Source: a virus
Length of the DNA: 31,140 bases
IMG/VR virus record: IMGVR_UViG_3300042888_001476
Location: 1-31,140 of that record
Direction: 5' to 3' (one strand)
Shown here: in pieces, positions 20,604-28,472 of the stretch
Numbering within the stretch: the stretch's first letter is position 1
Layout: each line of letters starts with the position of its first letter
Made by a program: the position numbers and the translations under genes
The notes under the pieces: model-generated
The model's database searches: none
Told to the model about the DNA's origin: nothing
The model's input: the letters and a program-made list of their open reading frames with translations, nothing else

Positions 20604-22109
20604 TTATTCTTCGATTGATTCAGAGATAATCTTTGTCACTGTATCTTCTCTGAGTGCCTCTGGCAACTCACGCAGTGCCTGAGCACGATCTCCGAAGATG
20701 GCAGAGAGAACTCCACCAGAAGATTGACGGCTTGCGGTGATCTGAATGAACTCCTTGTTCGAGTCCATGTCGTTAACATTGCCAACTAATTTAAGGAGGC
20801 GATCGATCTCTTGAGATAGGTTTGGATCTGCGTATCCGCCATTCATTTCCTCAGCAAAACGCATAAAAGCAACTCTCTGCCCCTGCATTTCGATAATTGC
20901 TGTTAGTAATGACTTGAGTTGGTCTTTAGTCTTTACCTCTACTGGAAGATTAAATGCACAAGTATTTTGCGGCTTAAACGCTGGGCAGTTAGATGCAACG
21001 AAGCAGGTATCGCATTGGCGAAGAGAGGTCTGCTGCGTCTGAACGACAGGGACATCCATCAAGACGTCTTTGCCATCATCATCAGTCTCGACTATAGTCT
21101 TCATTTTGAACCCGAAGACAGGCAAGTTTGTCATCTCTTCAGGGGCTCTTTCTACTGCTCCACTGCGCTCCACTTTCCCCCTATCTGCTCCACTGTTATC
21201 AGACGTGGACAGGTCTAATCCCATCAACCCCGTCATGAACTCATCGCTATTATCAGATAAGTTCTTGTCGTTACCCCCATCAATAATGTGGAAGTTGGGT
21301 GATTTCTTGTCCATGGATTCCTCTAATTTCTTGTATGACCAGACTGCTACTCTAGTGGCTTCAAGGGTACTATCTTTGACAAACTCTAAATAGTCTAGCC
21401 CAGCCTTGTCTACGATGTTCTTGTAGCGAGGTCGTGCCTGATCCTTCATCTTCTTTGGGTAACGTACTAGACGTGCACCATCCCAGATGATCGTCTCACC
21501 TCTGCGCATGGGTGATAGCCATGACAATGTGCTGGCTGTGACAAATGGTATGGATCTTAAGTTGTCTGGCTTGGCACATCCGAGGGCGTGGTAGTTGACC
21601 TTGAACTGGTTAGAGTAGGTCCTTGTTAAGGCGGCCAAGTTAGTTACTGACTCAATCTCATCATTGGGAATTGCCACATTGTGGAAGTTCCTTGACATCT
21701 CTGCCAACTTACTCTGTCCATACTCTTCATGCCATATGACCCATAGTTTAGGATCGTTACTGAAGAAAGAACGCTGTTGCTCTATCCATTCAAGGCCGAG
21801 TATTTGTGAATCAAACTCAAGGAATCCTTCAGCGCGATCCGCGTTGTTGACAAGGAACTCCTGATAGTCAGCGGCCAAGTCAATGAGTTCCTCACGAGAT
21901 AAGCCAGCCTTGTCAGCCTGTGATGCCCCTGATTCGATGTAGACCTTGGTCTCTGGATCGAAGTGCTCGCTTATAAGCCAAATCTTAGTCTTGGGAAGAC
22001 CACGCTTACGAAGACCCCAAAAGTTGAGTCCCATCGACTCAACCTTTTGACCTTCTAGCAGGGTGCGGTTGGAACCAACCTCAACACCTGAGAAGATAAG
22101 TTTAGTCAT
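20604..22109 (-). CDS. Large phage protein, possible TGT/TIM-barrel domain plus Cys4 domain
   Basis: A 501-residue protein of uncertain function. The N-terminal 270 residues include YHALGCAKPDNLRSIPFV and TLSWLSPMRRGE, which recall the tRNA-guanine transglycosylase-like proteins of phages and bacteria (a TIM-barrel fold) but without certainty. After a linker of about residues 280-350 there is a CDTC..C..C cluster (CDTCFVASNC then a further Cys) for zinc or iron-sulfur, and a helical C-terminus. It overlaps the HAD-like gene by 8 bases. A DNA or RNA base-modification role is a guess. Confidence 0.6.
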   Translation of the reverse strand: MTKLIFSGVEVGSNRTLLEGQKVESMGLNFWGLRKRGLPKTKIWLISEHFDPETKVYIESGASQADKAGLSREELIDLAADYQEFLVNNADRAEGFLEFDSQILGLEWIEQQRSFFSNDPKLWVIWHEEYGQSKLAEMSRNFHNVAIPNDEIESVTNLAALTRTYSNQFKVNYHALGCAKPDNLRSIPFVTASTLSWLSPMRRGETIIWDGARLVRYPKKMKDQARPRYKNIVDKAGLDYLEFVKDSTLEATRVAVWSYKKLEESMDKKSPNFHIIDGGNDKNLSDNSDEFMTGLMGLDLSTSDNSGADRGKVERSGAVERAPEEMTNLPVFGFKMKTIVETDDDGKDVLMDVPVVQTQQTSLRQCDTCFVASNCPAFKPQNTCAFNLPVEVKTKDQLKSLLTAIIEMQGQRVAFMRFAEEMNGGYADPNLSQEIDRLLKLVGNVNDMDSNKEFIQITASRQSSGGVLSAIFGDRAQALRELPEALREDTVTKIISESIEE

Positions 22110-22590
22110 CCCAGAACTCTAATTCCTTGGGGTTAGCCGCATCCTTAGACTTAGCCACGTTAACTCTGTTGATGGAGTTTTCAATCTCAGACCACTGACG
22201 AACTTTCTTAGGGGCATCAGGACGACGTTCAACAGCCAAATAACCTGGGTTCATAAACATAACTGCAGGGATACCCTGCTCTTCAAATACCCATGCACAC
22301 ATGGCTGGATCTGCATCTACATACATCTCAATAGGAGCACGAGAGCGACTCATAATAAACTGTCGTTTCTTCAGATCTTCGCCTTCTAAGTGGTAAGAGT
22401 AGTCAATCAGGTCATCGTAGTTGATGATTCCGTGGGAGTGGAGCCAGTGCTCTGCATCATCTTTCTTACGAGAGGTTCTGATAGCCACTCTGTTGTTGAT
22501 GTTCAAAGCGTAGTAAAGCATAACTCCTGCTCTGATTGGATCGCCTGAATCAGAACTAAGTACGCCGTCGAGGGATAGCATTACATTCAT
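22102..22590 (-). CDS. HAD-like protein with an altered nucleophile motif
   Basis: A 162-residue protein that reads like a HAD phosphatase: motif I MLSLDGVLSS at residues 4-13, motif II RTSRKK, and a later DADPAMCAWVFEEQG with the following strand. In motif I the first Asp of DxDGxx is Ser, so the normal nucleophile is absent and only the second Asp remains. It may be a non-catalytic or altered member. A ribosome site TTTGGAGT lies ahead of the ATG. Confidence 0.65.
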   Translation of the reverse strand: MNVMLSLDGVLSSDSGDPIRAGVMLYYALNINNRVAIRTSRKKDDAEHWLHSHGIINYDDLIDYSYHLEGEDLKKRQFIMSRSRAPIEMYVDADPAMCAWVFEEQGIPAVMFMNPGYLAVERRPDAPKKVRQWSEIENSINRVNVAKSKDAANPKELEFWDD

Positions 22591-22617
22591 TTATACTCCA
22601 AATAATTGTTAGAACTT

Positions 22618-23556
22618 TTACTGCGGTGTCTTGTAGGTTGCTGCTCTCCTAATTAGTGTTTGTGTATCTGGTAGGTCAATTCCGTACGTCTCTTCTGCTT
22701 GCTTGTCCTTGTACTCTTTCCAGTAATCGTGCATCTGTCGAAGCGCTGGTACTGTTCCGTATTTCTTACCTGCTTGCCAGCGGTAATTGTATACATCTGC
22801 ATACCCACCACCACTAGGGCTGAAAGCATAGCGACGACTGTGGTGTATGTCTTCAAATAACATAGAACCATGCATCAGCAGTTGTTGTACTCGGAACTCT
22901 GCATTACGACGTGCTGCATCATTCTGAGCACCTTTTAGGTCTGCTAATGCACTTGAGTAACGCATAACAACGTCAGATGCACTCTGTAGATCACGTTGTG
23001 CAGCCTTCTCACCCACTGGATTGATAGGTGCAGATTGTTTTTCTGGAAAGACTGTCCAGTCGTTATGAGTTAAGTCGTATGCAGCATAAGGATTGATAGT
23101 ACGAATATCTGTAGCACCAGGATTGACATAGAAAGTTACTTCAAAGCCGTTCCAGTCTTTTGTATCTGGCTGTAGTTGCTCACGAAAATCTTCATTGAGC
23201 ATCTTGCTAATCTCTGTGTCACCAAGGCCGTTGTATTCTGGATGAGCCTTACGGAACTGAATATAGTCAACGCCGATTAAGACATCTAGGTCTCCTGGCT
23301 CACGAGCAGCAGACCACTGGTAAGAGACTGCAGAACCTGCAAGCCATACTCGTGTCCATAGATCAGGATGACGATAGGTCTCGTTTAAAAAGCCAAACAA
23401 CACCTGCAGAAGCCCATTACGAACCCAGCCCTTCAGCATTGTTCCAGAGAACAGTTCGGGATCTAGAGTATCTTCTGGTTGGGAGAAGTACGATGTCGGT
23501 AGAGCCTGTATGGATACAGGTCCAACATAACGGTCTAATCCATCAGGGCGATTCAT
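22618..23556 (-). CDS. Nucleotidyltransferase-like protein
   Basis: A 312-residue protein with the Pol beta-type nucleotidyltransferase motif LAGSAVSYQW (about 71-80) and GDLDVLIGV (about 87-95), plus a later acidic strand FEVTFYVN. These match the G-S-x(n)-D-x-D pattern. The C-terminal 130 residues are helical. Related genes are frequent in actinophages, with unknown substrates; it might modify nucleotides or tRNA. It is followed after 27 bases by the HAD-like gene. Confidence 0.75.
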   Translation of the reverse strand: MNRPDGLDRYVGPVSIQALPTSYFSQPEDTLDPELFSGTMLKGWVRNGLLQVLFGFLNETYRHPDLWTRVWLAGSAVSYQWSAAREPGDLDVLIGVDYIQFRKAHPEYNGLGDTEISKMLNEDFREQLQPDTKDWNGFEVTFYVNPGATDIRTINPYAAYDLTHNDWTVFPEKQSAPINPVGEKAAQRDLQSASDVVMRYSSALADLKGAQNDAARRNAEFRVQQLLMHGSMLFEDIHHSRRYAFSPSGGGYADVYNYRWQAGKKYGTVPALRQMHDYWKEYKDKQAEETYGIDLPDTQTLIRRAATYKTPQ

Positions 23557-23573
23557 ACCCTTAGTTTAGGTGG

Positions 23574-23849
23574 TTATTCTGCTTGGCGGTTTGCTAAAGC
23601 CTCAGCAATGCGTACTTTTGCAACTTCTTCTGCTGTTGGTGGCATTAACTTGGCAAGAACAGACTTAGATACACGGTCAGCCAGTAGTTGTGACTCGATA
23701 TCAGCAACTAACTCCTTACAGCATCCAAAGATATCGTAGGTAGTTGCTTGTCGTGCAACTGTTTCACTGGCAGGAAACACATGAGTAGACAATGTTCCGT
23801 CCTCGTTAATGACTATACTAAATCCTGCTTGAATTTTATCTTCTTCCAT
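23574..23849 (-). CDS. 91-residue hypothetical protein
   Basis: I chose the ATG at 23849, which shares a base with the stop upstream (TAATG), rather than the frame extension to 23906 inside the neighbour. The product MEEDKIQAGFSIVINEDGTL... begins with beta strands and then a helix. It belongs to no family I know. Confidence 0.7.
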   Translation of the reverse strand: MEEDKIQAGFSIVINEDGTLSTHVFPASETVARQATTYDIFGCCKELVADIESQLLADRVSKSVLAKLMPPTAEEVAKVRIAEALANRQAE

Positions 23850-24397
23850 TATTTCATTCCTAACAGTTTTTGTTTGCGTTCTGCAACTCCGATTGCTACT
23901 GGACAAAAATCACAGAGATAGGTCTTTTGACCTGGGGTGTCTTTATACTTTCCCATACCTTCTTTGATACGATCTTTTTCAGTTTTAGGAATAAGCATTA
24001 AGTCGTTCTTGTGCCAATCTGAACAACCATCTTTTGGCTGATTATGTTTTTTATAGCAAGACATAGCGTCTTCCATAAAGGTAGAACGTGAGTCATAGAA
24101 AGTATCATCAATTGCGGCTAGACCCATTGATCCACCACCTTTTATCTGGCTGATGATCTCTCGTTTGGACTCATTGTGTGCCCATGCACGAAGAGGCAAA
24201 ACAAATAACTTACCCTTGTGTGGTTCTCCAGAAGGAAATACGTGAGACTCAACTGCAACAGCAAGGAGGTGGTCTAACTCTGGCTCACCATCGTATGGTG
24301 GCAATTCATCGAGTGATTGGCAGACAAGACAGTAGAGCAACCGAAACATTGGCTCTTGGTCTTTAGGTTTTTCTCCCAGAATTGGTACGTTACTCAT
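23849..24397 (-). CDS. 182-residue zinc-binding phage protein
   Basis: Cys and His pairs: CLVC near residue 23-26, GCSDWH near 125, and CDFC near 163-166, consistent with one or two zinc sites. The body has LYCLVCQSLDELPPY and a basic helical end. Family unknown. It has a clear ribosome site AAGGAG 5 bases before ATG. Confidence 0.7.
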   Translation of the reverse strand: MSNVPILGEKPKDQEPMFRLLYCLVCQSLDELPPYDGEPELDHLLAVAVESHVFPSGEPHKGKLFVLPLRAWAHNESKREIISQIKGGGSMGLAAIDDTFYDSRSTFMEDAMSCYKKHNQPKDGCSDWHKNDLMLIPKTEKDRIKEGMGKYKDTPGQKTYLCDFCPVAIGVAERKQKLLGMK

Positions 24398-24432
24398 TGT
24401 GCTCCTTGTAGTAGTCCGATTATCCTAACAGA

Positions 24433-24744
24433 TTATTTATCCTTAGGTGCGTTTGGGTTGTTGTCGTATTCAGGAAGAGCCCATCCACCCATAGGCTTCA
24501 TGTGTTTTTTTAACTCTGATCCATGAGGTCGACCTGATCTGTACCCCTTGGGATCTAACCAACGAACATCTGCACTATGGCTGAAGTTCTCTTTAGCATC
24601 GTAAAAGTTTACTTTGCGCTTAGGAACAGACTCCCCTACAGCACGATTTTTTGACTTACCGCCTATGCGACGGTCATTGAACAGATTGTGCGGTTGTTTA
24701 CGCTCAAACTCACCAGGGTCTGGTGCTCCTACGGCTGTTCTCAT
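24433..24744 (-). CDS. 103-residue hypothetical basic protein
   Basis: Rich in Arg, Lys, Pro and Asn (DRRIGGKSKNRAV, KPMGGWALPEYDNNP). No domain found. It is the last of a run of small unknown genes between 24433 and 28086. Confidence 0.65.
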   Translation of the reverse strand: MRTAVGAPDPGEFERKQPHNLFNDRRIGGKSKNRAVGESVPKRKVNFYDAKENFSHSADVRWLDPKGYRSGRPHGSELKKHMKPMGGWALPEYDNNPNAPKDK

Positions 24745-24753
24745 GATTATTCC

Positions 24754-24948
24754 TTAGAAACCTAAATTACTAGCGCAAGGTTCACAGACACGGCCTTGAC
24801 CTGCATAATCTTGCGCACCTTTTTTACCGCAACTGTCACAGTTCCACTTTGGGTTGTCTCTTCCTGTAACAGTTTCATTTTCCCAAGTCTTCATCGCACT
24901 CTTAGATAGAGGAGTGTGAGGACTCTTTCTGCGGTCGTTAAATTCCAT
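24754..24948 (-). CDS. 64-residue zinc-ribbon protein
   Basis: WNCDSCGKKGAQDYAGQGRVCEPCASNL shows two Cys-x2-Cys knuckles in the C-terminal half (C37/C40 and C55/C58). N-terminal half is basic (DRRKSPHTPLSKSA). Function unknown. Confidence 0.7.
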   Translation of the reverse strand: MEFNDRRKSPHTPLSKSAMKTWENETVTGRDNPKWNCDSCGKKGAQDYAGQGRVCEPCASNLGF

Positions 24949-24950
24949 GA

Positions 24951-25151
24951 TTACTTACCTGGGTTTACCTTATTTGGGTATTCAGAAGTTGCAAATCCAT
25001 AACCATAGAATGGATGTAGTGATTGGCGGTTTGCAATAGTTGCTGATGACTCAGTTCCTACCTCTGTATCTGGGCGAACTTTGCGGTACTTACCGTCTGT
25101 TGCGCCTTCTTCTAATCCTGCGTTCATTGAACGTGATGAGTTAACTGTCAT
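24951..25151 (-). CDS. 66-residue hypothetical protein
   Basis: MTVNSSRSMNAGLEEGATDGKYRKVR... ends in an aromatic stretch (HPFYGYGFATSEYP). Shares a base with the stop upstream (TAATG). No family. Confidence 0.6.
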   Translation of the reverse strand: MTVNSSRSMNAGLEEGATDGKYRKVRPDTEVGTESSATIANRQSLHPFYGYGFATSEYPNKVNPGK

Positions 25152-25348
25152 TATGCCATCTTACCTTTCACTCGTGTTGCATTGCGTTGTGTGACGCAAG
25201 AGAGGCAATGACCTCTATTTGCCATAAATTCTACAGGGTTCATAACTACTCCACAGGTTGGACATGGAGCAGATCCGTTGTAACGGGTTGCGTTCTCAGC
25301 AATCTGACGAGCCTGCAACTCCATTGACATCATGCCATCACCATCCAT
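25151..25348 (-). CDS. 65-residue zinc-ribbon protein
   Basis: CPTC at about 29-32 and CLSC at about 48-51 form a zinc ribbon, with a basic end (RNATRVKGKMA). Coupled with both neighbours by TAATG. Function unknown. Confidence 0.65.
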   Translation of the reverse strand: MDGDGMMSMELQARQIAENATRYNGSAPCPTCGVVMNPVEFMANRGHCLSCVTQRNATRVKGKMA

Positions 25349-25707
25349 TATGTGGTCCCCAATCCGTTACGTTCTGCTGCTTGGTAACCAGCAACTCCAC
25401 CAGAGAACCAAGAGATACGAGGTTCAGTGTAGTTTCTATCTACCGTTACGATGTCATCAATTCCAGGTTGTTTTCTCTCGTATCCATAGCGTTCTGGAAA
25501 GAGTTGGATCTGTGGCAGAGGTGGTCGAACCATAGCCTGAATATCTGCTCCAGGAATGTTCATAACCATAAGAGCCTGTGAAGTTAGGCGCTCTGCATTC
25601 GTTGACCATGGGCCGTTGTATTGGTAACGTTTTGCCACCTGATCAGGTTTGATCGGTGCACGCCAAGGCTTGGTGTGGTCGTAAACTCCATCAACATGTT
25701 GTGTCAT
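25348..25707 (-). CDS. 119-residue hypothetical protein
   Basis: MTQHVDGVYDHTKPWRAPIKPDQVAK... with a mix of aromatic and Pro residues and no recognised domain. It overlaps the next gene upstream by ATGA. Confidence 0.65.
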   Translation of the reverse strand: MTQHVDGVYDHTKPWRAPIKPDQVAKRYQYNGPWSTNAERLTSQALMVMNIPGADIQAMVRPPLPQIQLFPERYGYERKQPGIDDIVTVDRNYTEPRISWFSGGVAGYQAAERNGLGTT

Positions 25708-26378
25708 CCGATTGCACCTCTGTGTTGAACCCAGGTAGTTGCTTGAACTTTGTGTGGCAAATCAACACCTAGTTCTCCAGCAGCAGTCTGATACGCATGT
25801 GCAAAGTGCTTGTAGCGACCCATTGAACTTAACCCAAGATCTTCTGACATCGGTGTGTGACCACTTGGGCCTTCAGTAATGTTACGTTTTGCTTTACCGC
25901 CACCTGCACCAACAAATGGATTACCAACCGCAATGTCATATGCATGTCGATCAATTGTTACTGGTAGTGGATTACTTGGATCATGAATATTATGGAAGAA
26001 GTTAGTTACTTTGTTTCCACCAAGAACTTTTTCAGGATCTTCTCCTGAGTGAATTCTACGAGCCTTCTCTACATTTGCTGGAAGAAGTGCGCTTGCAACA
26101 TTCCCTGTTTTAATTAGTTCATGTGATTCGGCAACATTTCTTTCCCAGTTATTTAAAGGAGACAGTGCTGCAATAATTCCTGCACCCTTACGTGGGTCTC
26201 CACCGCCAACACGGTTGGCTTCATCATGCGCTTTGCTGTACCACTCATGACCGCCCTTTAACATCTCATCTGGTGCTTGCTTGTACTTACCAATAATGTT
26301 TTCTACATGTCCCTTAAATTGAGACTCTGCTAGGTTCTTATCCCAGCGACCGTGTGGGTCTACACCAAATTTAGCCAT
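25704..26378 (-). CDS. Possible HhH-GPD-type DNA glycosylase-like protein
   Basis: A 224-residue protein. GAGIIAALSPLNNWERNV (about 65-82), then VLGGNKVTNFFHNI, then LPVTIDRHAYDIAVG and KHFAHAYQTAAGELG look like the order of segments in HhH-GPD base-excision glycosylases, where an Asp before the helix is catalytic (V-D-T-H in EndoIII; here T-I-D-R-H). The similarity is weak. A DNA-repair or base-modification role is a hypothesis. It has the same relative order as other unknown phage proteins. Confidence 0.5.
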   Translation of the reverse strand: MAKFGVDPHGRWDKNLAESQFKGHVENIIGKYKQAPDEMLKGGHEWYSKAHDEANRVGGGDPRKGAGIIAALSPLNNWERNVAESHELIKTGNVASALLPANVEKARRIHSGEDPEKVLGGNKVTNFFHNIHDPSNPLPVTIDRHAYDIAVGNPFVGAGGGKAKRNITEGPSGHTPMSEDLGLSSMGRYKHFAHAYQTAAGELGVDLPHKVQATTWVQHRGAIG

Positions 26379-26379
26379 G

Positions 26380-26913
26380 TTAGTTCCACGCTGGTCTCAA
26401 GTAAGCAAGCATTGCTTGACGACGTGCGTTGATCTCTCCTGGTTGATTAGCCTGTGTATTGGTCTTACCATCGTTGACGAGGTGAGGAGCAGGAGTAAGG
26501 TGAGTCTGTGGGGCAGATCGAGGCATCATGTATGACACTGCGCCATCTCGATTAACAAGAGTCGCTTTCATCTGACGGACTAGACCCATATCAGGGTTGA
26601 ACTCTTCAGGCCAGTAGTACATAGATGGCTCAATACGCTCACCCTTGTGTACACCACGCTGATATGACTTCTGGTTAACGCGGTTCTTGATGCTATCCAA
26701 CAAACGGTCATCACGACGTGAGCGGATAGTACCGAGGTAGCCATCTGGGTATTCCGCAGATGGAACTCTTCCGACACCAATACGGAGTGAATCCATAGTG
26801 TCACGGGCTACAGGAGTACCTGCACCACCTTGATTGTTGTACCCAGCAAGACCACCGCCACCTAGCGACTGCCAGTTCTGCGATGGTGAAAAGTTATTGT
26901 ATCCGCCAGCCAT
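26380..26913 (-). CDS. 177-residue Gly/Asn-rich hypothetical protein
   Basis: MAGGYNNFSPSQNWQSLGGGG... then a basic part with SIKNRVNQKSYQRG and a long Pro/His-rich C-terminal tail. The composition suggests a flexible or virion-associated protein, but no domain supports it. TAATG coupled with the gene upstream. Confidence 0.65.
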   Translation of the reverse strand: MAGGYNNFSPSQNWQSLGGGGLAGYNNQGGAGTPVARDTMDSLRIGVGRVPSAEYPDGYLGTIRSRRDDRLLDSIKNRVNQKSYQRGVHKGERIEPSMYYWPEEFNPDMGLVRQMKATLVNRDGAVSYMMPRSAPQTHLTPAPHLVNDGKTNTQANQPGEINARRQAMLAYLRPAWN

Positions 26914-27425
26914 TATCGGTTCTTCTCTCGTGGCTTTTTCTTAAGATTAGGAACGTTCTCGTAAGTCTGGACGTTGTACATGGCGTCCTCCTTACGTTCT
27001 TCCATCTTCTTTGTGGCTTCTTTTTTGCTTGTGTAAACACGAGAAGCATCTAGTTGAACACCGCTCTTTGGCTTACTTGGATCTACCCATGAGCCGATGT
27101 TTACATTTTTATCTTTAGTTCCCATGCGTACTTTTTCTGAGAACTTAGAAACTTCATTTGCGCTAATTTTAGGGTCTTTACTTCCTGTGTTAACTTTCTT
27201 AGTGTTAATACGGCGACCTTGTACATCGCGTTCTCCACCAACTGCATATCCAACTGCTGGTTGCTCATCGGTAGTAACTCCAGTGCGAACGTTCATTGTG
27301 AGTCCACGATCACTTACTGGCTTAGCATTTGTGCGTGCTGCAAATTCGACTGCACTCAACGCAGGGTGAACCCCAGCAGGTCGAGTTAATTTTTCTGAAC
27401 GAATTACAGGACGCTTTCTAGCCAT
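26913..27425 (-). CDS. 170-residue basic hypothetical protein
   Basis: Very Lys/Arg rich (start MARKRPVIRSEKLTRPAGVHP and a tail KKKPREKNR), with a Val/Asn-rich middle. It may bind nucleic acid. No family. Coupled with the next by TAATG. Confidence 0.65.
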   Translation of the reverse strand: MARKRPVIRSEKLTRPAGVHPALSAVEFAARTNAKPVSDRGLTMNVRTGVTTDEQPAVGYAVGGERDVQGRRINTKKVNTGSKDPKISANEVSKFSEKVRMGTKDKNVNIGSWVDPSKPKSGVQLDASRVYTSKKEATKKMEERKEDAMYNVQTYENVPNLKKKPREKNR

Positions 27426-27667
27426 TAGTTACGACCCATACCCTTGTCGGATTGTGGAAGAGACGGTGACGCTGCTGTATCATCCCAGTTAAAAGTTGTT
27501 CCTCTTGTTTTTGAGGAGTACGCCTGAGGCCCACTTCTACCAAGAGAGTTACTACGCCATGCAGTTGCTTGTGCAGCACTACCAGTTGTAGCCTTGCTTA
27601 ACGACAAAGGAGCAGTTATGTCAGGTGTTACTGGAGTAAACTGACTCGAAGATAATGAGTCACTCAT
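27425..27667 (-). CDS. 80-residue Ser/Thr-rich protein with SSQF start
   Basis: Begins MSDSLSSSQFTPVTPD, which shares the L-S-x-x-Q-F core of the left-arm tag, although the Gly is absent. The remainder is Ser/Thr/Ala-rich and probably disordered. No domain. Confidence 0.6.
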   Translation of the reverse strand: MSDSLSSSQFTPVTPDITAPLSLSKATTGSAAQATAWRSNSLGRSGPQAYSSKTRGTTFNWDDTAASPSLPQSDKGMGRN

Positions 27668-27669
27668 AA

Positions 27670-28086
27670 CTAGTAAGCGCTGTCTGCGCCGCTATTAAAG
27701 TTAGGTGTCTGCTTACCAGCAACTGAAGGAATGATTCTTGCATTTGCCATTGTTGCTGCTGCTTCGATGTTAATCGGTGCAGGCATCTTTGCAGTAATAC
27801 GGTGCTGTGCACCCTTACGCTCAACATTTTGGCGATTTGCTTTGTTCATAATTGTTGGATCGCCAGCCTGTGTGTTCTTCTTAGGCATTAACTTTCCAGC
27901 AACTGGAGTTGCACTCGGTGCAGTAAAGCCACCTGCTGCGCTACCCATGTATGCTCGTGCGCCTGATGCCACAATCTGCTCTGGTGTTAGGTTGTTTTTC
28001 ATTCTCTTACCTACCGATTCATGATGGTTTGAAGGTGCGCCCATGCGACGACGCATTGCGTGACCCATATCTGTCCAATTGGCCAT
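27670..28086 (-). CDS. 138-residue basic hypothetical protein
   Basis: MANWTDMGHAMRRRMGAPSNHH... has a short helix NLTPEQIVASGARAY and a basic, Ala/Pro-rich remainder. Probably flexible. It is the first of the run of unknown genes downstream of the SpoVS-like gene. Confidence 0.65.
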   Translation of the reverse strand: MANWTDMGHAMRRRMGAPSNHHESVGKRMKNNLTPEQIVASGARAYMGSAAGGFTAPSATPVAGKLMPKKNTQAGDPTIMNKANRQNVERKGAQHRITAKMPAPINIEAAATMANARIIPSVAGKQTPNFNSGADSAY

Positions 28087-28123
28087 GTTGACTCCTTAAT
28101 CTTGATCTAAGGATAAGGCTGTT

Positions 28124-28417
28124 TTAGTTGGCTGTAATGGCAAAGACAATCGCAGAGATTTCACCGTCACGAGATTCGATTGTGGTAAATCCTGGAATAC
28201 ATGATAAATCCATACCTCGTGGGGCTACATAGCCTCTAGCGATTGCAATTGCTTTTACCGCTTGGTTTACCGCTCCTGCACCTACGGCACGAAGTTTTAC
28301 TTCTTTTTTATCGTAGATTGCGTGGGCAATTGCTGAGGCGACGCTTTGAGGGTTGGAAGATGCGCTGACACGTAAGAACGGCTCTTCAGCAGAGATTGGT
28401 GATGTTGATTCTGTCAC
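28124..28417 (-). CDS. SpoVS-family protein
   Basis: A 97-residue homologue of stage V sporulation protein S, a small Alba-like protein. It matches the family almost along its whole length: LRVSASSNPQSVASAIAHAI, VGAGAVNQAVKAIAIARGYV, and APRGMDLSCIPGFTTIE. It has a GTG start with AAAGGA about 10 bases upstream. In Bacillus, SpoVS affects sporulation and cell division; the biochemical role is not settled, but nucleic-acid binding is proposed. Its presence next to a phage DNA-metabolism group is unusual and may reflect control of host division or DNA structure. Confidence 0.93.
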   Translation of the reverse strand: MTESTSPISAEEPFLRVSASSNPQSVASAIAHAIYDKKEVKLRAVGAGAVNQAVKAIAIARGYVAPRGMDLSCIPGFTTIESRDGEISAIVFAITAN

Positions 28418-28472
28418 AGTTATTAGTCCTTTGGTTCGATGTGGTGTGCCGCTCCTGGACTAAATGGTACGG

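Noticed and set aside
20592-21264. Repeat TTATCAGATAAGTT at 20592-20605 and 21251-21264
   Set aside because: One copy is inside a coding region and the other at its stop codon; two copies of an A/T-rich 14-mer are weak evidence of function.
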